Notes under the pieces: generated by a model | Databases searched by the model: none | The model's input: only the letters and a program-made list of their open reading frames with translations | What the model was told of the DNA's origin: nothing | Shown here: one piece after another, positions 16,895-25,010 of the stretch | How the letters are laid out: every line of letters starts with the position of its first letter | Position numbering within the stretch: the stretch's first letter is position 1 | Assembly (NCBI RefSeq): GCF_029964055.1 | Contig: NZ_CP124836.1 | Location: forward strand, 1,364,001-1,428,000 | Source of the DNA: Arthrobacter sp. EM1 | GTDB taxonomy: Bacteria > Actinomycetota > Actinomycetes > Actinomycetales > Micrococcaceae | Direction of reading: 5' to 3' | Length of the DNA stretch: 64,000 nt | Position numbers and translations under genes: made by a program

Positions 16895-17773
16895 TCAGGA
16901 GGCATCCACGGATCGGAAGGTTGACCCGCCGTCGGTAGACACCACCAGACCGGCAGAGGTGGCGACCCAGACCCGGGGCTTTCCGTCTGTGCCTGTGGTT
17001 GCAGCGACCGCCTGCGCTTCCCCGCTGACGTGGCCTTTCCGGGTCCAGGTGGCGCCGGCGTCGGCGGAATATTGCACTGTGCAATCGGGGGCGACTCCGA
17101 CGGCTTCGTTGGCGCTGGCGAAGGCGGCGAACTGGATCACGGGGGAGGACTTTTCCAGCTGCCAGGTGTTGCCGCCGTCGGTCGATCGCTGTACGCCGTC
17201 AGTGGTGGTGGCCAAGACGGTGTTGCTGTAGGGATTTCCGGCCAGGGCGGCGGGCTGGAAGGCCGTGTCGACGGTCTTCCAGGCTCTCCCGTCAGCGCTG
17301 GTCCGCAATGACCCGTCGTAGCCGACGATCCCGGATTTGATGGCGGTGAGGGCGTGGAAGTCGGAGCCGCCTTGACGTGAGAGCTCTTCCCAGGTTCTAC
17401 CGCTGTCGGTGGTCTTGATCAGGCCCAGCGGATTGGGAAGGGTCGAGTCGCTGCCGGGGTGACCGGAGGCGTAGAACACGCCGTCGTCCATGGCGGCGGT
17501 GAAACCCATCAGGTCGTTGGTGGCGCCGATTTTGGTCGCCGGTTTTTTTGACACGTCGAATAGGCCATCGTGCGTGGCCAGCAGCACCTGGCCGGTTTCG
17601 CTGTTGACGCTCAGCCCGTGAACATGGGCGTCAGGCAGGCCGCTGCCGGTGCCGGCCGGCGAGGGTGCTGCCGTGCCGGAGGAGGGACTGCATGCCGAGA
17701 GGGCAAATATGAGGCCGGCGCCGGAAGCCAGGACGGCTGCGGCGCGGCGCCGGGGACGGGAGGGACGGGGCAT
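16895..17773 (-). CDS. BNR/sialidase-like beta-propeller lipoprotein
   Basis: 292 residues with a lipoprotein signal (ASGAGLIFALSAC, Cys about 28). The mature part is built from repeats of the BNR type: TTDSGRTWEEL, RTSADGRAWKTV, STDGGNTWQLE, SADAGATWTRK and STDGGSTFRSV. Such F510_1955-type glycosylhydrolase-like proteins often sit with multicopper oxidases and DUF305 genes. No catalytic sialidase residues are evident, so a binding or scaffold role is more likely. It is co-oriented with the neighbours. Confidence 0.78.
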   Translation of the reverse strand: MPRPSRPRRRAAAVLASGAGLIFALSACSPSSGTAAPSPAGTGSGLPDAHVHGLSVNSETGQVLLATHDGLFDVSKKPATKIGATNDLMGFTAAMDDGVFYASGHPGSDSTLPNPLGLIKTTDSGRTWEELSRQGGSDFHALTAIKSGIVGYDGSLRTSADGRAWKTVDTAFQPAALAGNPYSNTVLATTTDGVQRSTDGGNTWQLEKSSPVIQFAAFASANEAVGVAPDCTVQYSADAGATWTRKGHVSGEAQAVAATTGTDGKPRVWVATSAGLVVSTDGGSTFRSVDAS

Positions 17774-17852
17774 GGGGACTCCAAGGATTCAGGTGGGGCA
17801 TGGCAAGGGCGTTGGCGCCGGCCCGTGAGGGGCCGGCGCCGGAAGATACCGG

Positions 17853-18464
17853 TCAGAGGGTGGCCAGCAGGTCCTGCATTTCCTTGATTTCCGCTGTCTG
17901 GGAGGTCACGATTGCCTTGCTCAGCTCGATGGCGTCGGGGTTTTTGCCTTGGCTGATTTCAGTCTGGGCCATCGTCACGGCGCCTTGGTGGTGGGCGATC
18001 ATCCCGGTCAGGAACAGCTTGGCCGCTTCGGTTCCCTGGGCGGTGTCGAGCTTGTTCAGATCGTCATCGCCCATCATCCCGTCGCCCATGCCATGGCCGG
18101 GCGCCATCTGGGCCGGTTCGTTCCAGCTCTTGAGCCAGCCCGTCATCTGCTCGATTTCGGGTGCCTGCGCGGCCTTGATCCTGGTGGCGAGGGCGGTGAT
18201 CCGGGCATCCATGCCCTGCTTTTTGAGCATCATGTCGCTCATCTCCACGGCCTGGGCGTGGTGCGGGATCATCCCTTGGGTGAACATGGTGTCCGCCGTG
18301 TTGTGGTCCGCGGCGGCCGGGGCGGAGCTGGTGGACATCCCCATCCCGGTTTGGCCCGTGCCCGGCATGGAGCTGGCAGGTGAGCTGCCGGAGGTCCCCG
18401 CGCAGCCCGCAAGGGCTATGACGGAGGCAAGGCCAAGGGCAGAAATGGTCAGGGTTTTCTTCAT
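17853..18464 (-). CDS. DUF305 lipoprotein
   Basis: 203 residues from ATG 18462-18464 (MKKTLTISALGLASVIAL), with lipobox LAGC at about residue 21. It has two copies of the DUF305 His pair: MFTQGMIPHHAQAVEMSDMM and FLTGMIAHHQGAVTMAQTE. A Met/His-rich linker (MAPGHGMGDGMMGDDD) lies between them. These ferritin-like helical domains are common next to copper genes and are thought to bind copper in the envelope. Confidence 0.9.
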   Translation of the reverse strand: MKKTLTISALGLASVIALAGCAGTSGSSPASSMPGTGQTGMGMSTSSAPAAADHNTADTMFTQGMIPHHAQAVEMSDMMLKKQGMDARITALATRIKAAQAPEIEQMTGWLKSWNEPAQMAPGHGMGDGMMGDDDLNKLDTAQGTEAAKLFLTGMIAHHQGAVTMAQTEISQGKNPDAIELSKAIVTSQTAEIKEMQDLLATL

Positions 18465-18603
18465 GGAGTTCAAGTCCTTTAAATCATCAAATCGGCGTTG
18501 TTGCACGACTGCGGATAACACGCCCATAACCGGCCTGAACGGCCAGCAGGTGCGTATCGGGTAAGCGGGGCGCGCCGGGCAGGACACGGCGCAGCTTCGC
18601 CGT

Positions 18604-19074
18604 TTACGTCCGGCTGATGGAAAGTTGGCCCGGAGAAGGACTTCGCGGAATGAACTTGTACCCGATGTCGGGAACGCCGGTGATGGGTCCAATGCTGGAA
18701 AGCAGAGGCGTCGTGCCCGGCGGCGGAGCTGCCAGTGTCGTGTTCCCGGGAGAGGGGACGCAGTTCCCGTGCATGGCGGAGATCATCGTGCACCCGCCAC
18801 TATCGGCGCATGACGGTCCTGGTGCGTGCGTGAGGCTCTGCGCTGTGGTGGTCCCCGTGACCGCGGTGATGTCCGCGACGTGGCCGGGGTGGTCTGTCGC
18901 CGCCTGCATGGCGTGCAGCGCCCCGGTGTCATGACCGGTGGCCACCGCCGGCATGGCGTGAGTGCCGGTCATGATGTGCATGCCCAACATGCCGGCGACG
19001 ATCGCCAGCACCCCAGTGAGAACGACTACGCGGCGGAGGATCGCCGTGGCGCGCCCGGTTGAGATGGCGGTCAT
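18604..19074 (-). CDS. DUF6153-like membrane protein
   Basis: 156 residues from the ATG at 19072-19074, with GGAGGAACACC as a strong ribosome-binding site. One N-terminal membrane helix (about 13-34) is followed by a Met/His-rich extracytoplasmic part (MHIMTGTHAMPA, GALHAMQAATDHPGH). Two Cys (SCADSGGC) could bind metal. Placement between DUF305 and the copper ATPase supports a role in periplasmic-side copper handling. Confidence 0.65.
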   Translation of the reverse strand: MTAISTGRATAILRRVVVLTGVLAIVAGMLGMHIMTGTHAMPAVATGHDTGALHAMQAATDHPGHVADITAVTGTTTAQSLTHAPGPSCADSGGCTMISAMHGNCVPSPGNTTLAAPPPGTTPLLSSIGPITGVPDIGYKFIPRSPSPGQLSISRT

Positions 19075-19147
19075 GGTGTTCCTCCTTCCGGGCGGTATGG
19101 ATGGCTTCAAGATTACCGGCCCGGGACGGGCCCGGGCGGCGGCGGGT

Positions 19148-21262
19148 TCAACGGACCTGGGCGGGGTTGAGTTTTAGCCGGCGCAGCAGCTGCGCGTTCA
19201 GGGCGACGACCACTGTGGAGATGGACATCAGCACGGCTCCCGTGGCAGGGGAGAGGACGACTCCGGCGAAGGCGAGTACGCCGGCGGCGAGCGGGACGGA
19301 GATGATGTTGTAGCCGGTGGCCCAGATGAGGTTCTGCCACATTTTCCGGTAGCTTGCCCGGGACAGGTCCAGCATGGACAGGACGGCCCGGGGGTCGTTG
19401 CCGGCTAGGACCACACCGGCGGATTCCATCGCGACGTCGGTTCCGGCGCCGATTGCGATGCCCACTTCGGCCCGGGCCAGCGCGGGGGAGTCGTTAACGC
19501 CGTCGCCGACCATGGCGACTTTGAGTCCGCGGGCCTGCAGTTCGGCGACTTTCTTGTCTTTGTCTGCCGGGAGTACTTCGGCGAACACTTCTTCGATATT
19601 GAGTTCTTCGGCGACGGCGGATGCGACCTGTTGGGCGTCGCCGGTGATCATAGCGACCTTGATGCCGCGGTCCTGCAGGGCTTTGACGGCCTGGCGGGAC
19701 TCGGTGCGGACGGCGTCCTCGAGGCTCACAGCCCCGAGGATCCTTTGCCCGTCAATGATGTGCAGGACGGCTGCGCCACGGTCCATCCACGCCCCGGTGG
19801 CGGCGGCTAATGATTCCGGTTCGTGGGCTTCGAGGTCACGGAGCAGTGCCGGGCCGCCGACCTGGATGGTTTTGCCGTCGACCGTGGCGCGGACACCGCG
19901 GCCGGTCATGGACGAAAAGCCGGACGCGGTCGGAATCGGCAGGCTCTTCTCCTGCGCGGCCCGGACGATGGCCCGTGCCACCGGGTGCTCGCTGTCCGCT
20001 TCCACAGCTGCTGCCAGCGCCAGGAGCTCGTCCCGGTCCACGCCCGCGGCGGTTGCGACGTCCTTGAGCGCGGGCTCACCCTTGGTGAGGGTCCCGGTCT
20101 TGTCGAAGAGGACAACGTCGATGGTGCGCATGCGCTCCAGTGCCAGCCGGTTCTTGATCAGGACACCGGCCCGGGCGGCCTGCTCGGTGGAGATGGCGAT
20201 GACCAAGGGGATGGCCAGGCCAAGGGCATGGGGGCAGGCGATTACGAGGACGGTGACGGTGCGGGTCACGGCGTCGGGGACGCTGCCCAGCAGTGACCAG
20301 ACGATGAACGTGAGGACCCCGGCGCCGGCGGCGAAGTAGAACAGGAAACCGGCGGCCCGGTCGGCGAGGGCCTGGGCTTTGGAGGAGGAGGCCTGCGCCT
20401 CGGCGACGAGGCGCTGGATTCCGGCCAGGGCGGTGTCGTCCCCGACAGCGGTGACCTGCACGCGGACGGTGTTGTCTGTGGCGATGGTTCCGGCGATGAC
20501 CTTATCCCCGGATGAGCGGAGGACGGTCCTGGATTCCCCGGTGATCATCGATTCGTCGAACTCGGCCTGGCCGTCAACAATGGTGCCGTCGGCCGGCATT
20601 CGGGCTCCGGAGCGGACCAGGACGGTGTCCCCCGCCGCAAGCTCGCTGACTTTGATGGTTTCGGTGCCCTCAGCGGTAATCCTGTCTGCCTCGTCGGGCA
20701 ACAGAGCCGCAAGAGCGTCCAGGGCACCCCGTGCGGAGCCGAGGGCGCGCATCTCGATCCAGTGCCCCAGCAGCATGATCGCCACCAACAGGGCCAGCTC
20801 CCACCAGAAGTCCAGGTCGAACCCGCCGATCCCGAGGCTGGTGATCCAGGAGGCGATGAATGCGACGCTGATCGCCATGGCGATCAGCAGCATCATGGCC
20901 GGTTTTCGGCTCTTCAGTTCTTCCAGGCCACCTTTGAGGAAGGGCTGCCCGCCGTAGAAGAAGATCACGGTGCCCAGCGCCGGCGGGATCCAGGCCGAGC
21001 CCGGGAAAACCGGGGGTGTATAGCCGAGCAGCCCGCCGAACATGGGGCTGAAGAACACGACAGGCACGGACATGGCCAGCGTCAGCCAGAACCTGTTTTT
21101 GAACATCGCGACGCTGTGTCCGGCGTGTTGGCCCTGGGTGTGCACCATGTGCTCATCATCCATGCCGTGGGCATCAGGTGCATGCGCGACGGCGGAACCG
21201 CTGGGGGGAGCGCTTGGCTCGTCCTGCCGGGCGGAAGGTCCGTTGTGGTGGTCGTGGTCCAT
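19148..21262 (-). CDS. copB: CopB-type copper-translocating P-type ATPase
   Basis: 704 residues. The N-terminus is His/Met-rich (MDHDHHNG, HGMDDEHMVHTQGQHAGH) rather than a CxxC domain. The membrane metal motif is CPH (VLVIACPHALGLAIPLV), which marks the P1B-3 subgroup. Catalytic motifs are all intact: ITGES, DKTGTLTKGE, and GDGVNDSPALARAEVGIAIG. It exports copper (Cu+ or Cu2+) using ATP. It follows copZ by 75 bp on the same strand, presumably one transcript from the operator at 21764. Confidence 0.93.
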   Translation of the reverse strand: MDHDHHNGPSARQDEPSAPPSGSAVAHAPDAHGMDDEHMVHTQGQHAGHSVAMFKNRFWLTLAMSVPVVFFSPMFGGLLGYTPPVFPGSAWIPPALGTVIFFYGGQPFLKGGLEELKSRKPAMMLLIAMAISVAFIASWITSLGIGGFDLDFWWELALLVAIMLLGHWIEMRALGSARGALDALAALLPDEADRITAEGTETIKVSELAAGDTVLVRSGARMPADGTIVDGQAEFDESMITGESRTVLRSSGDKVIAGTIATDNTVRVQVTAVGDDTALAGIQRLVAEAQASSSKAQALADRAAGFLFYFAAGAGVLTFIVWSLLGSVPDAVTRTVTVLVIACPHALGLAIPLVIAISTEQAARAGVLIKNRLALERMRTIDVVLFDKTGTLTKGEPALKDVATAAGVDRDELLALAAAVEADSEHPVARAIVRAAQEKSLPIPTASGFSSMTGRGVRATVDGKTIQVGGPALLRDLEAHEPESLAAATGAWMDRGAAVLHIIDGQRILGAVSLEDAVRTESRQAVKALQDRGIKVAMITGDAQQVASAVAEELNIEEVFAEVLPADKDKKVAELQARGLKVAMVGDGVNDSPALARAEVGIAIGAGTDVAMESAGVVLAGNDPRAVLSMLDLSRASYRKMWQNLIWATGYNIISVPLAAGVLAFAGVVLSPATGAVLMSISTVVVALNAQLLRRLKLNPAQVR

Positions 21263-21337
21263 TTGGTGCGCTCCTCAGGAATTATCTCTGGTGGCGGCCG
21301 GGGCCGACGGCTTGTCTGTATCGGAGAACGGGCTGGA

Positions 21338-21655
21338 CTACTCGCCGGCGGTAAGGCTGTAGCCGGCGCCGGTCACTGCGTTGCGAACCGCGGAGACGTC
21401 CGCCGCTCCGGCCACGGTGAGGCGGGACACTCCTCCGACGACGAGCTCCACGGTCGCCGACTCGACCCCGGCCACGGCACTGACTGCCTGTTCTACCGTT
21501 TGAACGCAGTGTCCGCAGGTAAGTCCTTCGACCAGGTATTCGAAGCCCTCAACCGGGGTCTGTGTCTGCGTCCGGGCGCCGGGTGAGCAGCAGCTGCAGC
21601 CGGACGATTCCGGAGCGGCAAGGGGAAGTTCGGTCCGGTTGTTAGTTCCGCACAT
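21338..21655 (-). CDS. CopZ-like heavy-metal-associated domain protein
   Basis: 105 residues from ATG 21653-21655 (MCGTNNRTELPLA). The C-terminal 70 residues are an HMA fold with the metal motif GLTCGHCVQTVEQAVSAVAG. The N-terminal extension has a second Cys cluster (SSGCSCCSPG), unusual for simple CopZ. It is first in the copper operon, with a perfect palindromic operator about 110 bp upstream, and probably delivers copper to the CopB ATPase. Confidence 0.88.
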   Translation of the reverse strand: MCGTNNRTELPLAAPESSGCSCCSPGARTQTQTPVEGFEYLVEGLTCGHCVQTVEQAVSAVAGVESATVELVVGGVSRLTVAGAADVSAVRNAVTGAGYSLTAGE

Positions 21656-21763
21656 GTCAGTTCGTTCCTTCACAAAGAGCCGTAACGAGGATGCTGGGGT
21701 TGAACGGCTGTAACGGCCGGCAATTCCTCGGGCCTGGACAAACCACTTCACTGACAACAGGTC

Positions 21764-21788
21764 AAATATACCCCCAAGGGGTATATTT
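21764..21788. promoter_or_regulatory. CsoR/CstR-type operator O1 (copZ-copB)
   Basis: A perfect 11-bp inverted repeat AAATATACCCC / GGGGTATATTT with a 3-base centre. It lies about 110 bp upstream of copZ and has the same core as the operators of the sulfur genes. Confidence 0.8.
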
Positions 21789-22060
21789 TACAAAGTGCCC
21801 GGGATGCCTCTGACGGACTCAGGAACGGGGGGAGCCTCCCGCACGCGGCACCTGCCGGGTCCCGCCGCCCTGCGCTGTCGCCATAGGGGCGCCCGCTCAC
21901 CGCGGATCATGGCGGGGCCGCCCGTCGAACCCATGCGGCAGCATTCGTTACCTGAATGTGACATCCCCTTAGTATTACCGTACCGTCGAATTCGTGCCGG
22001 TTTTCTCCGAGAAAGGGACTCCCTGGCCGATTGCCTAACTCTGCCGCTGCCCGGGATCCG

Positions 22061-22212
22061 TTCGCAGAAATCGTCCGGCAGAGACGAGGAAACCACATGT
22101 TGGCCTGTTCTCAGGCCTTGGGGTGAAGCCGCGCCCCTGCACTTATGCAGGTCGCGGCCGGGTGTCTCCCATCCGAATCCGACACCTCACCCCGCAGGCA
22201 TGGGGAGAGGCT
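22061..22212 (+). ncRNA. ydaO-type cyclic di-AMP riboswitch
   Basis: Conserved blocks of the actinobacterial ydaO/yuaA class appear in order: CGGCAGAGACGAGGAAACC, a hairpin, CCTTGGGGTGAAGCCGCGC, GCGGCCGGGTGTCTCCCAT, CCGAATCCGACACCTCACC and CGCAGGCATGGGGAGAGG. It ends just before the ATG of a truncated wall-hydrolase gene. In actinobacteria these riboswitches usually control Rpf or NlpC/P60 peptidoglycan hydrolases, and they turn expression off when c-di-AMP binds. Confidence 0.85.
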
Positions 22213-22217
22213 ACTTC

Positions 22218-22498
22218 ATGTCCGCACGCAAAAATCCGGGCCGCCACCGCGCTGTGACCGCCAAGACCAGCACCCTTGCGACAATCTCCAGGACCGCTAC
22301 CGGCAACGCCGGCGGGGTGGGCCGCCAGGCCACCGTCATCGCCGCCGCGTCGGGACTTGTTCTGACCAGCGGGATCGCCGCCCAGGCTGCCGACGCCCCG
22401 GCGCAGCGGGACTCGGCCCCTGTCTCGAACCTTGAGGTGTCCACCCGGACACCCGCTGCGCTGAGTGCTGACGCCAGTGTCCGGATTGCCTTTGAACG
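22218..22498 (+). pseudogene. N-terminal fragment of a riboswitch-controlled wall hydrolase
   Basis: Starts MSARKNPGRHRAVTAKTSTL, with a long signal peptide (VIAAASGLVLTSGIAAQA) and the Ser/Thr-rich region after it. This is typical of the first 90 residues of C40/NlpC-P60 hydrolases in this group. The catalytic domain is gone: at about 22498 the sequence runs into the antisense of an MFS gene. The open frame continues to 22634 without meaning. Confidence 0.65.
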
Positions 22499-22708
22499 GG
22501 GTGCTCATCGTGGCGGCCATGCCGGCGATCCGGAAAGCTGTGCCGCGAGCAGGGAGCCAAGGGACAACGTGGCGCCCATGCCGATGCCGCCGAGAATCTG
22601 CCCGCAGACCAGGATGGAGACCACTTTGCGTTGAGGCAGGACGCCGCCGGCGGGGCCGGCCAGAGATGCGGCGGGCCGTGGTCCTGCAGACCTGGGAATT
22701 GTTGGCAT
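22499..22708 (-). pseudogene. N-terminal fragment of an MFS transporter
   Basis: From ATG 22706-22708 (MPTIPRSAGPRPAAS) the frame gives VVSILVCGQILGGIGMGATL and SLGSLLAAQLSGS, the first two helices of an MFS permease. A frame change then leads to GMAATMST before the junction with the hydrolase fragment. It has its own operator directly upstream (22721-22744), so the intact gene was probably in the sulfur regulon. Only about 65 residues remain. Confidence 0.6.
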
Positions 22709-22720
22709 CCTGACAGTCTC

Positions 22721-22744
22721 TTGCATACCCCTTGGGGTATGCAA
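22721..22744. promoter_or_regulatory. CstR-type operator O2
   Basis: A perfect 11-bp inverted repeat TTGCATACCCC / GGGGTATGCAA with a 2-base centre, 12 bp ahead of the MFS fragment and on the far side of O3. Confidence 0.8.
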
Positions 22745-22769
22745 GAGATCTTCGGGGTGCTTGGCAAAC

Positions 22770-22788
22770 GATACCCCTGGGGGTATTA
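22770..22788. promoter_or_regulatory. CstR-type operator O3
   Basis: GATACCCCTGGGGGTATTA, an ATACCCC/GGGGTAT palindrome about 35 bp upstream of the small Cys-rich gene at 22823. Confidence 0.75.
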
Positions 22789-22822
22789 TTGCTTGTGTAA
22801 CCAACCTACCTGAGGAGTAACA

Positions 22823-22939
22823 ATGTGCAGTCCCGTCCGTTGCAGCAACTGTGGAAAGACCACCTGGGCCGGCTGCGGCGAGCACGTCGATTCGGTAATG
22901 GCTGACGTTCCGGAGGAGCGGCGCTGCACCTGCTCCTGA
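22823..22939 (+). CDS. Tiny Cys-rich protein (zinc-ribbon-like), 38 residues
   Basis: ATG 22823 follows TGAGGAGTAAC, a strong ribosome-binding site. The product begins MCSPVRCSNCGKTTWAGCGE and ends RRCTCS. It has seven Cys, including CxxC and CxC pairs, and one His in GCGEHVD. It is clearly related to the 55-residue protein at 26933 (shared core KTTWAGCG-HVD-VM--VP---RC). Operator O3 lies upstream. I infer a metal- or persulfide-binding role in the sulfur regulon; no characterised family is known to me. Confidence 0.75.
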   Translation: MCSPVRCSNCGKTTWAGCGEHVDSVMADVPEERRCTCS

Positions 22940-22971
22940 CCCGCCGGGTCAGAACCTGCCCTGCAATACGT

Positions 22972-23014
22972 CCCTGCAATACGTTCCCTGCAGCACAGGG
23001 GACGTATTGCAGGG
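22972..23014. terminator. Long hairpin after the tiny Cys-rich gene
   Basis: A 13-bp perfect stem CCCTGCAATACGT / ACGTATTGCAGGG around a 17-base loop. The left arm is preceded by a second partial copy, CCTGCAATACG. It is probably a terminator. Confidence 0.55.
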
Positions 23015-23214
23015 GGCTTCACGGGGTCTGCTGTCAGCGTCTTGGTCCCGTCGGCGGCCTCCACTTCCCGGGGGCTGTGCCGGGCCGATCGATTGCGGGG
23101 TGGCGATTGTTCCGTCGGCGCCCCACGGGCTGCTGTTTATGGCGCCGCCGCCGTGCATGGCGCGGATGACGCCCGGATCCCAAGCCGTGGCTTGCTGGAA
23201 CCCTTGCTGGAACC

Positions 23215-23718
23215 TCAGGAGTTCGCGTTTGGCCATCCGGAGTCGCCGGCGAAGGCGACCGAGATCTCAGGGACTGATGTCAGTGAGTTGTGTACGGTGC
23301 AGTGGGAGGCGACGGCGAGCAGGGCCTCGCGGCGTTCGGCGGGCACGCCGTCGGGGATAGTGAGGTGCACATTGATCCGCGCAACGCGGGCGGGTCGTGA
23401 GCCCATCTCGAAATCCGCCTCCACGGCCAAGCCCTCGGTGGGCAGGTCATGCCGTTGCAGGTAGCGGCGGGCATAGAACGCGACGCAGCCGGCGAGGCTC
23501 GCGATGAACAGCTCCGTCGGCGTGGGGCCGGTATCCTCCCCGCCGTTGCCGACTGGCTGGTCGGTCCGGATGATGTGGCCACGGATATTGATATCGAAGC
23601 GGTCACCGCCCAGGTGCGCGACCCGGACCGGCTGGCTCCCCCCGGGTGCAGGGCCTCCGGTGGCTATTGCGCTGCCTGCGGCTGTAATGACTGGTTCACT
23701 GCTCAATGTGTTTCTCAA
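23215..23718 (-). CDS. OsmC family protein
   Basis: 167 residues. The core contains GGEDTGPTPTELFIASLAGC (first redox Cys) and AVASHCTVHNSL (second Cys), the pair used by OsmC/Ohr proteins to reduce peroxides. Variants in sulfur clusters may act on persulfides. The N-terminal 30 residues are variable, so a later start is possible. It sits between two regulon units, convergent with the tiny Cys-rich gene. Confidence 0.85.
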   Translation of the reverse strand: MRNTLSSEPVITAAGSAIATGGPAPGGSQPVRVAHLGGDRFDINIRGHIIRTDQPVGNGGEDTGPTPTELFIASLAGCVAFYARRYLQRHDLPTEGLAVEADFEMGSRPARVARINVHLTIPDGVPAERREALLAVASHCTVHNSLTSVPEISVAFAGDSGWPNANS

Positions 23719-23775
23719 TCCGCTGGTGGGGCATGCCCGGGAAGCCCTGGGCCGGAGCTGGGGTCGGGTAACTTC

Positions 23776-24141
23776 CTAGGAGGCCGGGGCGGCTGCCACT
23801 TTAGCCCGGATCTCTTCCATGTCCAGTTCCTTGATGCCCTTGATGAGCTGTTCCAGCCCGGCCGCGTTCATCGCCCCCGGCTGGGAGAAGACCAGGATCC
23901 CGTCCCGGAAGGCCATCAGGGTGGGGATGGAGCTGATGCGGGCGGCAGCGGAGAGGCCGGGTTCGGCCTCCGTGTCCACCTTCGCGAAAACAACGTCCGC
24001 GTGGTTCTCGGAAGCTTTGCTGAACGTGGGGGCGAACATCCGGCAGGGCCCGCACCAGGCTGCCCAGAAGTCCACCAGGACGATGTCGTTGTCGGTGATG
24101 GTGTCGTTGAAGGTCGCTTCAGAAATGTCGATGGTTGTCAT
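23776..24141 (-). CDS. trxA: Thioredoxin
   Basis: 121 residues from ATG 24139-24141 (MTTIDISEATFNDTITDN). It has the active site FWAAWCGPCRMFAPTF and the cis-Pro motif ISSIPTLMAFRDG. The longer open frame upstream runs through the operator and is not coding. Operator O4 lies 10 bp upstream of the ATG, so repression by a CstR-type protein is likely. It would reduce persulfides or disulfides made during sulfide stress. Confidence 0.92.
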   Translation of the reverse strand: MTTIDISEATFNDTITDNDIVLVDFWAAWCGPCRMFAPTFSKASENHADVVFAKVDTEAEPGLSAAARISSIPTLMAFRDGILVFSQPGAMNAAGLEQLIKGIKELDMEEIRAKVAAAPAS

Positions 24142-24150
24142 AGTGAAATA

Positions 24151-24169
24151 ATATACCCCTAGGGGTATT
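24151..24169. promoter_or_regulatory. CstR-type operator O4 (trxA)
   Basis: ATATACCCCTAGGGGTATT: a palindrome centred on CCCCTAGGGG, immediately upstream of the thioredoxin ATG. Confidence 0.8.
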
Positions 24170-24206
24170 GGAGCAACAGGGCAGTGAGCTCTGTGCCGGT
24201 TTGCAT

Positions 24207-24226
24207 TGATACCCCCTGGGGTATCA
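24207..24226. promoter_or_regulatory. CstR-type operator O5 (rhodanese-cstR)
   Basis: A perfect 9-bp inverted repeat TGATACCCC / GGGGTATCA with centre CT, about 55 bp ahead of the first rhodanese gene. It is divergent from O4. Confidence 0.8.
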
Positions 24227-24280
24227 TGATGGAGGGTAACTACCCGCCCGGACTGCCGGACAACGTGAAAGGGCACCAGC

Positions 24281-24595
24281 ATGAAGAGCATTTCAGTGGA
24301 CGACCTGGCAGCACTGGGGTCTGATGTTTCCATCATCGACGTCCGGGAAGAAGAGGAATACTCGGAGGCCTGCGTCCCGGGAACGAAAAACATTCCGCTC
24401 TCGGGTTTCCAGCACTCCCTCGGTGACGTTCCGGTCGGACGGACTGTTTATGTGATGTGCGCTTCGGGCGGCCGCAGTTCCCGGGCCACGGCGCATCTCG
24501 CCGGGCAGGGCTACGACGCAGTGAATGTCATGGGCGGTATTACCGAGTGGTACCGCAATGGGCACCCGGTCACCTACCGGGCAGGCGGCCAGTGA
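24281..24595 (+). CDS. Single-domain rhodanese
   Basis: 104 residues. IIDVREEEEYSEACVPGTKN is the N-terminal motif, MCASGGRSSRATAHL holds the active-site Cys60, and GGITEWYRNGHPV is the end motif. GAAAGGGCACCAGC precedes the ATG. It is first in a run of five sulfur genes (rhodanese, cstR, rhodanese, rhodanese-DUF2892, TauE) and probably carries persulfide sulfur to an acceptor. Confidence 0.9.
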   Translation: MKSISVDDLAALGSDVSIIDVREEEEYSEACVPGTKNIPLSGFQHSLGDVPVGRTVYVMCASGGRSSRATAHLAGQGYDAVNVMGGITEWYRNGHPVTYRAGGQ

Positions 24596-24597
24596 TC

Positions 24598-24927
24598 ATG
24601 TCCTCCACCGTCAGCCTCCCGCAGCTCGAGCCGGGCCCGGACGCCGGCAGCCGCCGCACCATCAATCGCCTCAAGCGCGCCCAGGGGCAGCTCACTGCGC
24701 TGATTTCCGCCGTCGAATCCGGGGCAGACTGCCGCAACGTCGTCACCCAGCTGTCGGCGGTTCGCGGTGCCCTGGACAAGGCCGGATTCGAACTGATCTC
24801 GGCGGCGATGCGCGAGTGCCTCACCGAGCCGGCGGACGTCCTCCCTGCAGGCGGCGTGCAGCGTGGAATGCCGGTCCAGAGGCCCACCCTGAAGGAAATC
24901 CGCACGCTCTTCCTGCGCCTGACCTAG
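24598..24927 (+). CDS. cstR: CstR-like persulfide-sensing repressor 1
   Basis: 109 residues from ATG 24598, 2 bp after the rhodanese stop. CsoR-family fold with [20 protein letters not shown] as the DNA-binding helix region. Of the copper ligands of CsoR (Cys-His-Cys), both Cys are kept (Cys45 in GADCRNVV, Cys74 in MRECL). The His position is not His (LISAAMREC). This is the CstR pattern, in which the two Cys react with persulfide. It probably represses its own operon through O5. Confidence 0.88.
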   Translation: MSSTVSLPQLEPGPDAGSRRTINRLKRAQGQLTALISAVESGADCRNVVTQLSAVRGALDKAGFELISAAMRECLTEPADVLPAGGVQRGMPVQRPTLKEIRTLFLRLT

Positions 24928-25010
24928 GCCGGCTCCGGCCACTGCCAGGGCAACGGAGCCCAGCCCCAATATCCAGCACAACCGCCCCGTCCTACCGAAA
25001 GGTCCAGCAC

